A stretch of 21,663 nt of DNA, taken from an uncultured Paracoccaceae bacterium (GTDB taxonomy: Bacteria; Pseudomonadota; Alphaproteobacteria; Rhodobacterales; Rhodobacteraceae). The notes below the pieces were generated by a model. The model was given only the letters and a program-made list of their open reading frames with translations, made no database searches and was not told the origin of the DNA. Within the stretch, counting starts at the first letter, position 1. The number at the start of each line of letters is the position of its first letter. The stretch is taken from NCBI GenBank assembly GCA_938038825.1, contig CALHST010000192.1:1-21663 (forward strand), read 5' to 3'. Both the position numbers and the translations under genes were made by a program. This document shows, piece after piece, positions 14,447-21,280 of the stretch.

Positions 14447-14752
14447 TTACCAGCTCGATTTCACCATGCCGGGGATTTGGCCACTGGAGCCAAGTTCCCG
14501 CAGCGCGATCCGGGATACCTTAAGCTTACGATAGTAAGCATGAGGACGGCCGGTCAGCTGGCAACGGTTATGCAAACGGGTTGCCGAGCTGTTGCGCGGC
14601 AGTTTGGCAAGTTTCAGGGAAGCGCGAAAACGGTCTTCCATTGGCTTGCTCTCGTCTGAGATGATTTCTTTCAAAGCAGCACGCTTAGCGGCATATTTTT
14701 CCACCAGCTTCTGACGCTTTACTTCGCGGGCGATCATGGATTTTTTAGCCAT
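14447..14752 (-). CDS. rpsN: 30S ribosomal protein S14, zinc-independent long type
   Basis: 101 residues with MAKKSMIAREVKRQKLV and the conserved end SRIALRELGSSGQIPGMVKSSW. It is the long C-minus form: NRCQLTGRPHAYYRK has one cysteine instead of the paired CXXC zinc ligands of the 61-residue type. S14 is part of the 30S head. GGGAG lies 9 nt upstream, 15 nt after the rplE stop. Confidence 0.98.
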   Translation of the reverse strand: MAKKSMIAREVKRQKLVEKYAAKRAALKEIISDESKPMEDRFRASLKLAKLPRNSSATRLHNRCQLTGRPHAYYRKLKVSRIALRELGSSGQIPGMVKSSW

Positions 14753-14767
14753 ATCTCTTGCTCCCTC

Positions 14768-15328
14768 TTACGCGTTGAAGGGCATGTTGAAAGCTTTCAA
14801 CAGCGCCTTGCCTTCCGCGTCGTTATCAGCGGTCGTGGTGATGATGATGTCCATGCCCCAAACTTCGTCGACTTTATCAAAGTCGATTTCAGGGAAGACG
14901 ATGTGCTCTTTCATGCCCATGGCAAAGTTGCCGCGGCCATCAAAAGAAGGCTTCACGCCGCGAAAGTCACGAATACGTGGCATCGCAATGGTGATCAGCC
15001 GGTCCAGAAATTCATACATCCGGTCACCGCGCAGGGTTACTTTGGCACCCAATGGCATTTCTTCCCGTACACGGAAGCCCGCGATGGATTTCTTTGCCTT
15101 CGTCGCCAAGGCTTTTTGGCCCGCGATTGCAGTCAGGTCTTCAACAGCGGCTTTGGCTTTCTTGCTGTCACGGACAGCTTCTGCACCACACCCGATGTTC
15201 AGAACGATTTTATCCAGACGTGGAATCTGCATGTCGTTCTTGTAACCGAACTCTTCTTTCATCGCTTCGCGAATGGTCGTCTTGTAAGCTTCTTTCAGAC
15301 GAGGCGTGTAATTTGCAGTATCAAGCAT
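14768..15328 (-). CDS. rplE: 50S ribosomal protein L5
   Basis: 186 residues: MLDTANYTPRLKEAYKT, PRLDKIVLNIGCGAEAVRD, and RGNFAMGMKEHIVFPEIDFDK with the end MDIIITTTADNDAEGKALLKAFNMPF. L5 binds 5S rRNA and contacts the P-site tRNA. Its ATG overlaps the last codons of rplX by 8 nt, indicating translational coupling. Confidence 0.98.
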   Translation of the reverse strand: MLDTANYTPRLKEAYKTTIREAMKEEFGYKNDMQIPRLDKIVLNIGCGAEAVRDSKKAKAAVEDLTAIAGQKALATKAKKSIAGFRVREEMPLGAKVTLRGDRMYEFLDRLITIAMPRIRDFRGVKPSFDGRGNFAMGMKEHIVFPEIDFDKVDEVWGMDIIITTTADNDAEGKALLKAFNMPFNA

Positions 15329-15632
15329 CGATCACGTCTCCTGTGGTCTTGGCAAAGCGCACTTTCTTGTCGCCTTCCATTTTGAAGCCAACGCGGGTTG
15401 GTTTCCCGTTGCTGTCAAGAAGTGCCAAGTTGGACAGTTGGATGGGCATCGCTTTTGGGATGCGACCACCTTGGGCTGTCTGGCTTTGGCGCGTTGCACG
15501 GATTGAGATGTTCACACCATCCACAACAGCTTTACCGGACTTCGGATCAACAGACGCGATCACGCCTTCTTTGCCCTTGTCTTTACCGGTCAGCACGACG
15601 ACCTTGTCGCCCTTTTTCAGTTTTGCGGCCAT
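15321..15632 (-). CDS. rplX: 50S ribosomal protein L24
   Basis: 103 residues with an N-terminal KOW motif (KLKKGDKVVVLTGKDKGKEG) and GVNISIRATRQSQTAQGG. L24 initiates 50S assembly near the exit tunnel. GGAGG precedes the ATG by 9 nt inside the end of rplN; the rplN stop is one nucleotide before its start and its own stop overlaps rplE. Confidence 0.98.
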   Translation of the reverse strand: MAAKLKKGDKVVVLTGKDKGKEGVIASVDPKSGKAVVDGVNISIRATRQSQTAQGGRIPKAMPIQLSNLALLDSNGKPTRVGFKMEGDKKVRFAKTTGDVIDA

Positions 15633-15633
15633 A

Positions 15634-16002
15634 TCACAGCACCTCCGGGGCGAGCGAAATGATTTTCATGAAGTTCTTGCCACGCAGTTCGCGAACAACT
15701 GGGCCAAAGATCCGTGTACCCACGGGCTCGCCCGCGTTGTTCAGGATCACGGCCGCATTGCGGTCGAAGCGAATGGCTGTGCCGTCATCACGACGCACTT
15801 CTTTGGCGGTGCGCACGACGACGGCCTTACGGACGTCCCCTTTTTTAACGCGGCCGCGCGGGATGGCTTCCTTGACCGAAACAACAATGATGTCGCCTAC
15901 GGATGCGTACTTACGCTTGGAACCACCCAGGACCTTGATGCACTGAACTCGGCGTGCGCCAGAGTTGTCAGCAACATCCAGATTGGTCTGCATCTGGATC
16001 AT
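15634..16002 (-). CDS. rplN: 50S ribosomal protein L14
   Basis: 122 residues: MIQMQTNLDVADNSGARRVQ, CIKVLGGSKRKYASVGDII and the end IFGPVVRELRGKNFMKIISLAPEVL. L14 is at the subunit interface. AGGAG lies 7 nt upstream of the ATG. It follows rpsQ after a 79-nt spacer; in E. coli the spc operon promoter lies at this same junction, but I see no convincing promoter here. Confidence 0.98.
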   Translation of the reverse strand: MIQMQTNLDVADNSGARRVQCIKVLGGSKRKYASVGDIIVVSVKEAIPRGRVKKGDVRKAVVVRTAKEVRRDDGTAIRFDRNAAVILNNAGEPVGTRIFGPVVRELRGKNFMKIISLAPEVL

Positions 16003-16081
16003 ATGGTTTCTCCTGACCTTTGGGGGACCTCTTTCGGCCGTTTCCCCATGGTTTCTCTCAAACTAAAAAGTGCTGGGGGCC

Positions 16082-16312
16082 TTAAGCCTCCAACACCTCC
16101 CAGCGCTTTGTCTTCGACTTTGGTGCGCACTCAATGATGCGTACGGAATCACCAACCTTGAAGGCATTCTTTTCATCGTGCGCCCGGTACTTCTTGGACT
16201 TACGAATGGTCTTTTTCAGAACTGGGTGCGTGAAACGACGTTCCACAGACACAGTCACTGTTTGTGCATTTGCGTCGGAGGTCACGACGCCGGTCAAAAT
16301 ACGCTTAGGCAT
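16082..16312 (-). CDS. rpsQ: 30S ribosomal protein S17
   Basis: 76 residues of OB-fold S17: MPKRILTGVVTSDANAQTVTV, RRFTHPVLKKTIRKSKKY and the signature DSVRIIECAPKSKTKRW. S17 is a primary 16S rRNA binder. GGAG follows the rpmC stop directly (12-nt gap). Confidence 0.98.
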   Translation of the reverse strand: MPKRILTGVVTSDANAQTVTVSVERRFTHPVLKKTIRKSKKYRAHDEKNAFKVGDSVRIIECAPKSKTKRWEVLEA

Positions 16313-16324
16313 ACTGAGCTCTCC

Positions 16325-16525
16325 TTATTCCGCAGCCGCTTGGGCTTTTTCGTTCAAGATCGTCTTCACACGTGCTGCATCACGGCGCACACGGCGCATT
16401 TGCGATGCATTTTCCAGCGCGCCCGTGGCTTGCTGAAAGCGCAGGTTGAAGCTTTCTTTCTTAAGATTGGCCAACTCCTCGCGAAGTTGATCCGGCGTTT
16501 TGTCACGCAGTTCTTGGGCGTTCAT
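16325..16525 (-). CDS. rpmC: 50S ribosomal protein L29
   Basis: 66 residues: MNAQELRDKTPDQLREELANL, then KKESFNLRFQQATGALENASQMRRVRRDAARVKT, the L29 helical hairpin. L29 sits by the exit tunnel, where it contacts trigger factor and SRP. It is the first gene of this ribosomal unit; the expected upstream gene rplP (with the rest of S10) is not adjacent. AAGGAAAAGG lies just upstream, preceded by a structured hairpin and a candidate promoter. Confidence 0.97.
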   Translation of the reverse strand: MNAQELRDKTPDQLREELANLKKESFNLRFQQATGALENASQMRRVRRDAARVKTILNEKAQAAAE

Positions 16526-16548
16526 GCGCCTTTTCCTTTTTCCAACAT

Positions 16549-16587
16549 CACTGGCAGGCCCCCTAAAGGGTCACCCTGATTCCAGTG
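16549..16587 (-). promoter_or_regulatory. Structured leader hairpin upstream of rpmC
   Basis: On the minus strand CACTGG-aat-CAGG-gtga-CCC-ttta-GGG-gg-CCTG-CCAGTG folds into one long stem of 6+4+3 bp with a bulge and internal loop. It ends about 7 nt before the rpmC ribosome binding site and 23 nt before the ATG. No T tract follows, so it is a leader structure rather than a terminator; r-protein autoregulation is one possible role. Confidence 0.5.
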
Positions 16588-16729
16588 GAGTTCATGATGA
16601 AACGCTGCATTACGCCCCCTGCACACACAAAGCAACCCCCCTCGCACCCACAAAACTTGAACTGTAGATTCGATCCACGACATGCGGCTCAATCCACTCG
16701 CAAAGCGGGAATGAGCAAGAATCTGCCGC

Positions 16730-16758
16730 TTTTTAGCGTCACATTGTGCCAATTTCAA
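16730..16758 (-). promoter_or_regulatory. Predicted sigma70 promoter for the rpmC-rpmD operon
   Basis: On the minus strand TTGAAA (16753-16758) and TAAAAA (16730-16735) have a 17-nt spacer; 5 of 6 and 4 of 6 match consensus. A start near 16723 would give a leader of about 200 nt. The remaining spacer on this strand shows no better candidate. The same 316-nt gap (16526-16841) also contains the upstream region of the plus-strand gene at 16842. Confidence 0.5.
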
Positions 16759-16841
16759 CCAGCGGCTGGTTGCTCTGGTTTTATGGAAATTTAAACTGGG
16801 TGTTGTAACTCCCTATCCAACTTTTTTTGAGACAATTCTTT

Positions 16842-17273
16842 ATGGCACCCGAAACCGCGCAACAAATTGCGCAGACAATGCTTGCAGTCACAGGCAACGC
16901 GACAATGTCCAAGGACTTCGACACATACGCCCGGTGTTTTCATCTGCCCCAAACAATGGAAACCTATTCTGGCCGCGTTGACATCAATACAGTCAAAGAT
17001 CTTCGCGAGATCTTTGACTCTGTTTGCAAGCAGTTCGACGCGATGGGCGTCACGGATTTCGTGCGTCGCTGTCTAGAAGCCCAGTTTCGGGACCCTGCAA
17101 CCATTGTCGTGGCCCATGAAACACGTCTGATGCGCGATAATTATTTGCTGCGCGAGCCTTACCCGTCTTATGGCACCCTGAAGTACATTGATGATCGCTG
17201 GCAAATCACGGACAGCATGTATGCGATCAAAGATATCAACAGTATCTACAATATTCTGACCGGAAAGTATTAA
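16842..17273 (+). CDS. NTF2-like (SnoaL-type fold) hypothetical protein
   Basis: 143 residues, soluble, no signal peptide. The layout fits an NTF2-like cone: an N-terminal helix (APETAQQIAQTML), the DFDTYARCFHLPQTMET stretch with a phenylalanine- and histidine-containing entry, two further helices, and beta strands such as TIVVAHETRLMR and LKYIDDRWQITDSMYAI. I read this as a fold-level similarity, not a family match. I chose the ATG at 16842; a TTG five codons upstream also opens the frame, but it lacks a better ribosome binding site. It is divergent from the rpmC operon. Confidence 0.65.
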   Translation: MAPETAQQIAQTMLAVTGNATMSKDFDTYARCFHLPQTMETYSGRVDINTVKDLREIFDSVCKQFDAMGVTDFVRRCLEAQFRDPATIVVAHETRLMRDNYLLREPYPSYGTLKYIDDRWQITDSMYAIKDINSIYNILTGKY

Positions 17274-17330
17274 AGCCCACGATGCGCGTTCGCACGTGAC
17301 CTTATTCGCAACGTGCGTTAAGCCAAGCGC

Positions 17331-17951
17331 ATGTCGACAATACGCTCTTTATTTGCCACCCGATTGTATCACGCAGCCCTTTCCGACAAAGGCGGCCCAA
17401 TTGACGCCGCCGAACTGGAAGCCTCTTGCTTTGCCATAGCAGAGGATGACGAAGCAGGTCAGGAGTGGTGCGAAACCCAAGGTTTTCCCGGTTACACCAG
17501 TTATGCCTCTCTGATCGATCTGCCTTGGCGGTTCCCGATCTTTGCGGATTTGGTCACCGTGCTGGATGCCCATGTGGCTGCATTTGTCGAAGATCTAGAA
17601 TTTGACTTGGATGATCGCAAAATTGTGCTTGAGGATCTGTGGATCAACATCCTTCCTGAAGGGGGCATTCACACAGCCCACATCCATCCGCATTCCGTCA
17701 TCTCGGGCACAACGTATGTTGCCATGCCCAAAGGGACCTCTGCCATCAAATTTGAAGATCCGCGCCACGCGATGATGATGGCCGCACCGGTGCGCCGCAA
17801 AGACGCAAGGGAAGAGCTGCGCAGTTTCATCTATGAAACACCTGCCGTCGGGGACGTTCTTCTTTGGGAAAGCTGGCTGCGCCATGAAGTGCCCATGAAC
17901 ATGTCGGAGGAGGATCGCGTGTCGGTCAGCTTCAATTACAAATGGGACTGA
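17331..17951 (+). CDS. 2-oxoglutarate/Fe(II) oxygenase, TIGR02466 family
   Basis: 206 residues, cupin-fold oxygenase of the TIGR02466 (2OG-FeII_Oxy_5) group. The sequence LWINILPEGG is followed by HTAHIHPHSVISGTTYV (114-130), in which the HxHP element holds the metal-binding histidine region, then LRHEVPMN (His185) and DRVSVSFN (Arg196) for the distal metal ligand and 2-oxoglutarate. Members act on unknown substrates. The ATG at 17331 is weakly preceded by a ribosome binding site. A DUF1569 gene follows 4 nt after its stop, suggesting a two-gene unit. Confidence 0.85.
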   Translation: MSTIRSLFATRLYHAALSDKGGPIDAAELEASCFAIAEDDEAGQEWCETQGFPGYTSYASLIDLPWRFPIFADLVTVLDAHVAAFVEDLEFDLDDRKIVLEDLWINILPEGGIHTAHIHPHSVISGTTYVAMPKGTSAIKFEDPRHAMMMAAPVRRKDAREELRSFIYETPAVGDVLLWESWLRHEVPMNMSEEDRVSVSFNYKWD

Positions 17952-17955
17952 CGCA

Positions 17956-18387
17956 GTGAGCCAAGCATTGGATGCCGCTTTTGATCGGCTGGAACAGCTG
18001 GATCTGACCCGGATACAAAGTACCGGCGACTGGGATCTGGGCCGAATGTTCAGCCATTTGGCTCAAGGGGTCGAGTTTTCGCTGCACGGCTATCCCCAAC
18101 AAAAACCAAAGCTGTTCCAAGCGACCGTTGGCAAACTGGCCTTTTCAGTCTTTCATCTGCGCGGTCGTATGTCCCATGGGTTGGATCAGGAAATTCCAGG
18201 CGAAGTGATTGCCCACGTGACCGCGGATGACGGCATGCACCGGCTTTGGACATCCCTTGAGGCATTTCGCGATCACGAACACGACCTGCACCCACATTTC
18301 GCCTTTGGGCGCCTCAGCAAAGATCGGTTCGCCCGCGCCCACTTACTGCATATCGAAAACCATCTGGAAACTGTGAACACGGTCTAG
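17956..18387 (+). CDS. DUF1569 (DinB/YfiT-like superfamily) protein, GTG start
   Basis: 143 residues. A four-helix DinB-like protein: WDLGRMFSHLAQGVEF includes an early helix histidine (HL), and the C-terminus HPHFAFGRLSKDRFARAHLLHIENHLETV carries the later histidines expected of a metal site. These residues fit the DUF1569 pattern ending in HxxFG...HxxHH. Function is unknown; related DinB/YfiT proteins are metal-dependent thiol or hydrolytic enzymes. It starts with GTG 4 nt after the oxygenase stop. Its TAG stop lies inside CTAG, shared with the convergent sulfotransferase gene. Confidence 0.8.
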   Translation: MSQALDAAFDRLEQLDLTRIQSTGDWDLGRMFSHLAQGVEFSLHGYPQQKPKLFQATVGKLAFSVFHLRGRMSHGLDQEIPGEVIAHVTADDGMHRLWTSLEAFRDHEHDLHPHFAFGRLSKDRFARAHLLHIENHLETVNTV

Positions 18388-18983
18388 CGCGCGTAAGCGG
18401 CATTGGTTTTGTGAAAGGCTGACGCGGTATTGCCTGTTGGATAAGGGCGATCAGGAACGGGACATTCAAGAAACGTGCAAAGGGGCTCCCAACCCGAACC
18501 AAGTTCATAGGTCAAAAGCCGCGCTGGTCCAAACTCTGCCTGAACCTCTGCCACATGACGTTTATATGTTTCGATCAGGTTGGCCCGACTAAGATCCCCG
18601 CCAAACTGCGTCTGGACACTTAACGTGCGACCCGATTCTGGATCTGCCCGCAGCATGTGCAGAATTGTTTTGTCCATACTGGCATACCAACTGTCGGCAC
18701 CGCGATGGGTCAAAAGGATTTTTGCATCCGGGTAGTATGCCGCCAATTCGCGCCAATACAAAACGGCAGGCCAATCCACGCATGCCTCATATCCTCGAAA
18801 AATAGATTCCCAATCTGGCACGCGTCTCCCAAGGGCGATGTCGCGCCACATCGAAATACGCGCGGGATCCGGCAGCACCTCGTACATGTGATAACACGGC
18901 CCTAGATCCAGCATCTCTATTGCCCGCTTCATGGACTCGGTTCCCGTGCGGCCGAACCCGGCACCTAAGATCTTCAAAGCCAT
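18384..18983 (-). CDS. Sulfotransferase-like protein (Sulfotransfer_4 type)
   Basis: 199 residues. The N-terminal P-loop-like 5'-phosphosulfate motif reads GAGFGRTGTESMK (7-19); DWPAVLYWRELAAYYPDAKILLTHR matches the family's central strand-loop with the PAPS 3'-phosphate arginine. Family members are PAPS-dependent sulfotransferase-fold proteins, many of unknown substrate. I use the ATG at 18981-18983 (MALKILGAGF); the frame opens 11 codons earlier. It converges on the DUF1569 gene with a 4-nt overlap of both stop codons. No sulfate activation genes adjoin. Confidence 0.85.
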   Translation of the reverse strand: MALKILGAGFGRTGTESMKRAIEMLDLGPCYHMYEVLPDPARISMWRDIALGRRVPDWESIFRGYEACVDWPAVLYWRELAAYYPDAKILLTHRGADSWYASMDKTILHMLRADPESGRTLSVQTQFGGDLSRANLIETYKRHVAEVQAEFGPARLLTYELGSGWEPLCTFLECPVPDRPYPTGNTASAFHKTNAAYAR

Positions 18984-19051
18984 AATTGAATGCGTCCCTC
19001 TAAGTCCGACATCCATCCCATAAAACGTGCGGCAAATCTGTACAAAAATAC

Positions 19052-19063
19052 CACGATTTCGTG
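19052..19063. promoter_or_regulatory. Palindrome in the sulfotransferase/secreted-protein divergent spacer
   Basis: CACGATTTCGTG, a perfect 5-bp inverted repeat with a two-base centre, between divergent start codons. It could be an operator; there is no other support. Confidence 0.25.
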
Positions 19064-19154
19064 CAAAATTCTGATCCCGTACGAAAGCCGATTCAATTGA
19101 GAGATGCGGGCAATTACAGTCCGCTGCACATCGCCACTCACTTAGGATGCACCA

Positions 19155-19511
19155 ATGCCCACATTTGGAACAGCGACCCGCGAAACACTTCTAGGCTTTG
19201 CAATGCTGACCTGTTTTGCTGCTGGTGCTGTTTCCGCACAAAACGTGGATAAAGCTCAACTATGCACGCGTGCGATATCAGATGACCGCATGAACGGCTT
19301 ATCACAGCAAAAATGCGAATGTGTGGCAACGGTTATGCAAAGTGAAACGCATCCAAAACTGTACGCCTTGTGGAACAACGCCATGTACACGGGGCAAGGT
19401 GCCGACATCAACTCGTTGACGACTGTGACCGGCCTGTCAGAACGAGCATTGGCGCGTCAAATGCAAAAGGCAGCAAAACAAATTCGCCGCCAATGCAAAG
19501 TAAAGTTCTGA
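19155..19511 (+). CDS. Small secreted protein with four mature cysteines, unknown function
   Basis: 118 residues. An N-terminal hydrophobic stretch (ETLLGFAMLTCFAAGAVSAQN) looks like a signal peptide with cleavage after AVSA near residue 28. The mature part has Cys37, Cys54, Cys56 and Cys114, including a C-E-C pair, which could form disulphides in the periplasm. No family is recognised. AGGA is 7 nt before the ATG. It is 84 nt upstream of a membrane-protein gene on the same strand. Confidence 0.65.
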   Translation: MPTFGTATRETLLGFAMLTCFAAGAVSAQNVDKAQLCTRAISDDRMNGLSQQKCECVATVMQSETHPKLYALWNNAMYTGQGADINSLTTVTGLSERALARQMQKAAKQIRRQCKVKF

Positions 19512-19595
19512 CCGCATCTTTGGTCAAACTCCTGACTTTCTTTTGTCCGAAACACATACCAAGATCTCATTGATCAATGAACTAAGGACCAAAAC

Positions 19596-19994
19596 ATGAA
19601 TTTCCGACGCGCAGGTGGAACGGATGGAGGATCCATGGCGTTCCTAATTGGGCTTATCATGATGTGCGGTGGCGGCTATTTGCTGCTTAGCCGGATTATG
19701 GTGCAGACAAATTTCGGATTTGGTCGGGCTCTTTATTCATGGGGAAATTTACCCATCACCAGCGGCATGATCTTGATCCCTTTTATGTTTGGCGTTGGGT
19801 TCATCTTTTACAATGCGCGTAATTTGATTGGCTGGGCTTTGGCGATTGGATCCATGATCGCGATGATTTTCGGTGTCATCTCAAACCTGAACATCCGTAT
19901 CGTCAGCATGAGCGCGTTTGACTTGATTGTTATTTTGGTGCTGCTAGTGGGTGGGATCGGGCTGTTTCTGTCCTCTTTACGGGGCAAGCGATAG
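19596..19994 (+). CDS. Small multi-pass membrane protein, unknown function
   Basis: 132 residues with four likely transmembrane segments (about 14-34, 53-72, 77-97 and 108-127) and a basic end (SSLRGKR). The N-terminus is short and charged (MNFRRAGGTDGG). AAGGAC lies 6 nt before the ATG. No domain recognised. It ends 135 nt before the convergent AraC regulator gene; the gap contains a 14-bp palindrome. Confidence 0.7.
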   Translation: MNFRRAGGTDGGSMAFLIGLIMMCGGGYLLLSRIMVQTNFGFGRALYSWGNLPITSGMILIPFMFGVGFIFYNARNLIGWALAIGSMIAMIFGVISNLNIRIVSMSAFDLIVILVLLVGGIGLFLSSLRGKR

Positions 19995-20012
19995 ATTGCT
20001 TAGGATCTGACC

Positions 20013-20026
20013 TATCAACGTTGATA
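20013..20026. promoter_or_regulatory. 14-bp perfect palindrome between convergent genes
   Basis: TATCAACGTTGATA is perfectly self-complementary and lies between the membrane-protein stop (19994) and the AraC-family stop (20129). Lack of a T tract argues against a terminator; an operator or weak terminator is possible. Confidence 0.3.
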
Positions 20027-20128
20027 AGCCCACCGCATTGAATGCACCTTAAATCGCAAACCATCGGCAAACGGGATCGCAAAGACGTTCTCGCGAATCC
20101 CGCACTCAACATTGCCCAAGGGTGCCAA

Positions 20129-21124
20129 TCAAGCCCTGGCTTTTCGCATCGCTTGCGGAGTTTGCCCAGTCCAACTGCGGAATGCCCGGAAGAATGAAGA
20201 TGGATCTTTGAACCCCAAAAGATACGCAATCTCTTGCACATTCATATTGGTGTTTTGCAGGTAATTCATCGCCATTGCGCGCCGGGTTTCTTCCAAAACG
20301 TCTTTGAAACTCAGCCCTTCATCCTGCAATTTGCGCTGAAGGCTGCGTTTGGACAATGCCAACGACCGCGCAATTTGCTCAGCGGTTGATTGACCACCCG
20401 GCAACCCATCCATCAAGGCTTGGCGCACACGGGCCGCCGTGCTGGGTTCCGCAATGGCGCGCACGAATTGCTCTTCCAGACCGTGTTCGATCCGTTCCCA
20501 CATAGCGTCATCGCGCGAAATCAAAGGCAAATCCGCGTCTTGAGCCCTGAAAATCATCCGGTATCCCGGCCCCGATGCGATTGGGCAACCAAAGAATGCT
20601 TCAGCCTCGGCCCAACCCTCACGCTCAGTTTCCGCCTGAATCGCGACAGGGCGCACGTGTTCGCCCGTGGCCCGTCGGACGGCCAACAAGAAATAAATTA
20701 GACCAAACCAGCCAATCAACGGTGGCAAGTTTTCATCCGGCAACGCAGTGCCGAAACTGAGCGCCACATGCGCGTCGTAATCGGTCACAGACATGCGCAA
20801 AGGCATCAGCAAGGGTTTTAGCAACGCCTTGCGCTGTAATCCGATCCGAACTGTCGGGCTTGAAAAAAACGAATAGACGGAACTGTCGAAATTCTTTTCA
20901 TCCAGTGCCTGCGACAATCGATATGCAAAATCCGGTTCCGGATTTTCTGCATCCATTGCATTCCATAGCGCATAGAATTCCTTGCCCGACACGGGACGTT
21001 CGCCACGGGTCATAAAATCTATGGGCAGTCCCGCGCGGCGAATAGCGCGCCTTGGATCAAGATCAAAATGGTCGCAAACAAATCGAATGCCGTCAGCGAT
21101 CGTGTAACGTGTAATTTGACTCAT
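20129..21124 (-). CDS. AraC-family transcriptional regulator
   Basis: 331 residues. The C-terminal two-helix-turn-helix domain (about 245-329) reads STAEQIARSLALSKRSLQRKLQDEG, then MNVQEIAYLLGFKDPSSFFRAFRSWTGQTP, the second HTH and AraC signature. The N-terminal 200 residues resemble the Arabinose_bd-type effector domain (PF12625), seen in OruR/ArgR-like and quinoline/isoquinoline pathway regulators. The ATG is preceded by GAGG with about 6 nt spacing. It is transcribed away from an iorA-type gene across a 156-nt spacer with a phased direct repeat. Confidence 0.92.
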   Translation of the reverse strand: MSQITRYTIADGIRFVCDHFDLDPRRAIRRAGLPIDFMTRGERPVSGKEFYALWNAMDAENPEPDFAYRLSQALDEKNFDSSVYSFFSSPTVRIGLQRKALLKPLLMPLRMSVTDYDAHVALSFGTALPDENLPPLIGWFGLIYFLLAVRRATGEHVRPVAIQAETEREGWAEAEAFFGCPIASGPGYRMIFRAQDADLPLISRDDAMWERIEHGLEEQFVRAIAEPSTAARVRQALMDGLPGGQSTAEQIARSLALSKRSLQRKLQDEGLSFKDVLEETRRAMAMNYLQNTNMNVQEIAYLLGFKDPSSFFRAFRSWTGQTPQAMRKARA

Positions 21125-21174
21125 TTTGGGCCTCTAATATGAAATCGTACTGAAAGGACACAGCCCCATGTCCA

Positions 21175-21202
21175 TTGGCACATTAAGTCATGAATTTGGC
21201 AC
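21175..21202 (+). promoter_or_regulatory. 21-bp-phased direct repeat, candidate AraC-type operator
   Basis: TTGGCAC occurs at 21175-21181 and 21196-21202, exactly 21 bp apart, and outlying bases also agree (TTGGCAC-N-T-N-N-AG). Two helical turns between direct half-sites is the classic AraC/XylS-family spacing. It sits in the divergent araC-iorA spacer, about 78 nt before iorA. Confidence 0.45.
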
Positions 21203-21211
21203 GTATAGCAA

Positions 21212-21227
21212 GTCCCCATTTGGGGAC
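21212..21227. promoter_or_regulatory. Palindrome upstream of the iron-sulfur subunit gene
   Basis: GTCCCCATTTGGGGAC pairs over 7 bp with a two-base centre, between the direct repeat and the iorA-type start. It could be a second operator or a leader hairpin. No T tract follows. Confidence 0.35.
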
Positions 21228-21280
21228 AATTGATGTAGATTGTTTCCAAACTAGATCGTAGCACCGAAAGGAGCATCTGA

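Noticed and set aside
15052..16137. 361-codon plus-strand frame opposite rplE, rplX and rplN
   Set aside because: It crosses three confirmed ribosomal genes on the other strand and has no recognisable domain.
16522..16758. 78-codon minus-strand frame ending at the rpmC start
   Set aside because: Begins at TTG within the putative -35 box and has no family match. Kept only as a possible leader ORF in the findings, not as a gene.
21196..21210. Sigma54-like promoter (TTGGCACG ... GCA)
   Set aside because: The GG-to-GC distance is two bases too short for a -24/-12 element; the motif is better explained by the phased direct repeat.
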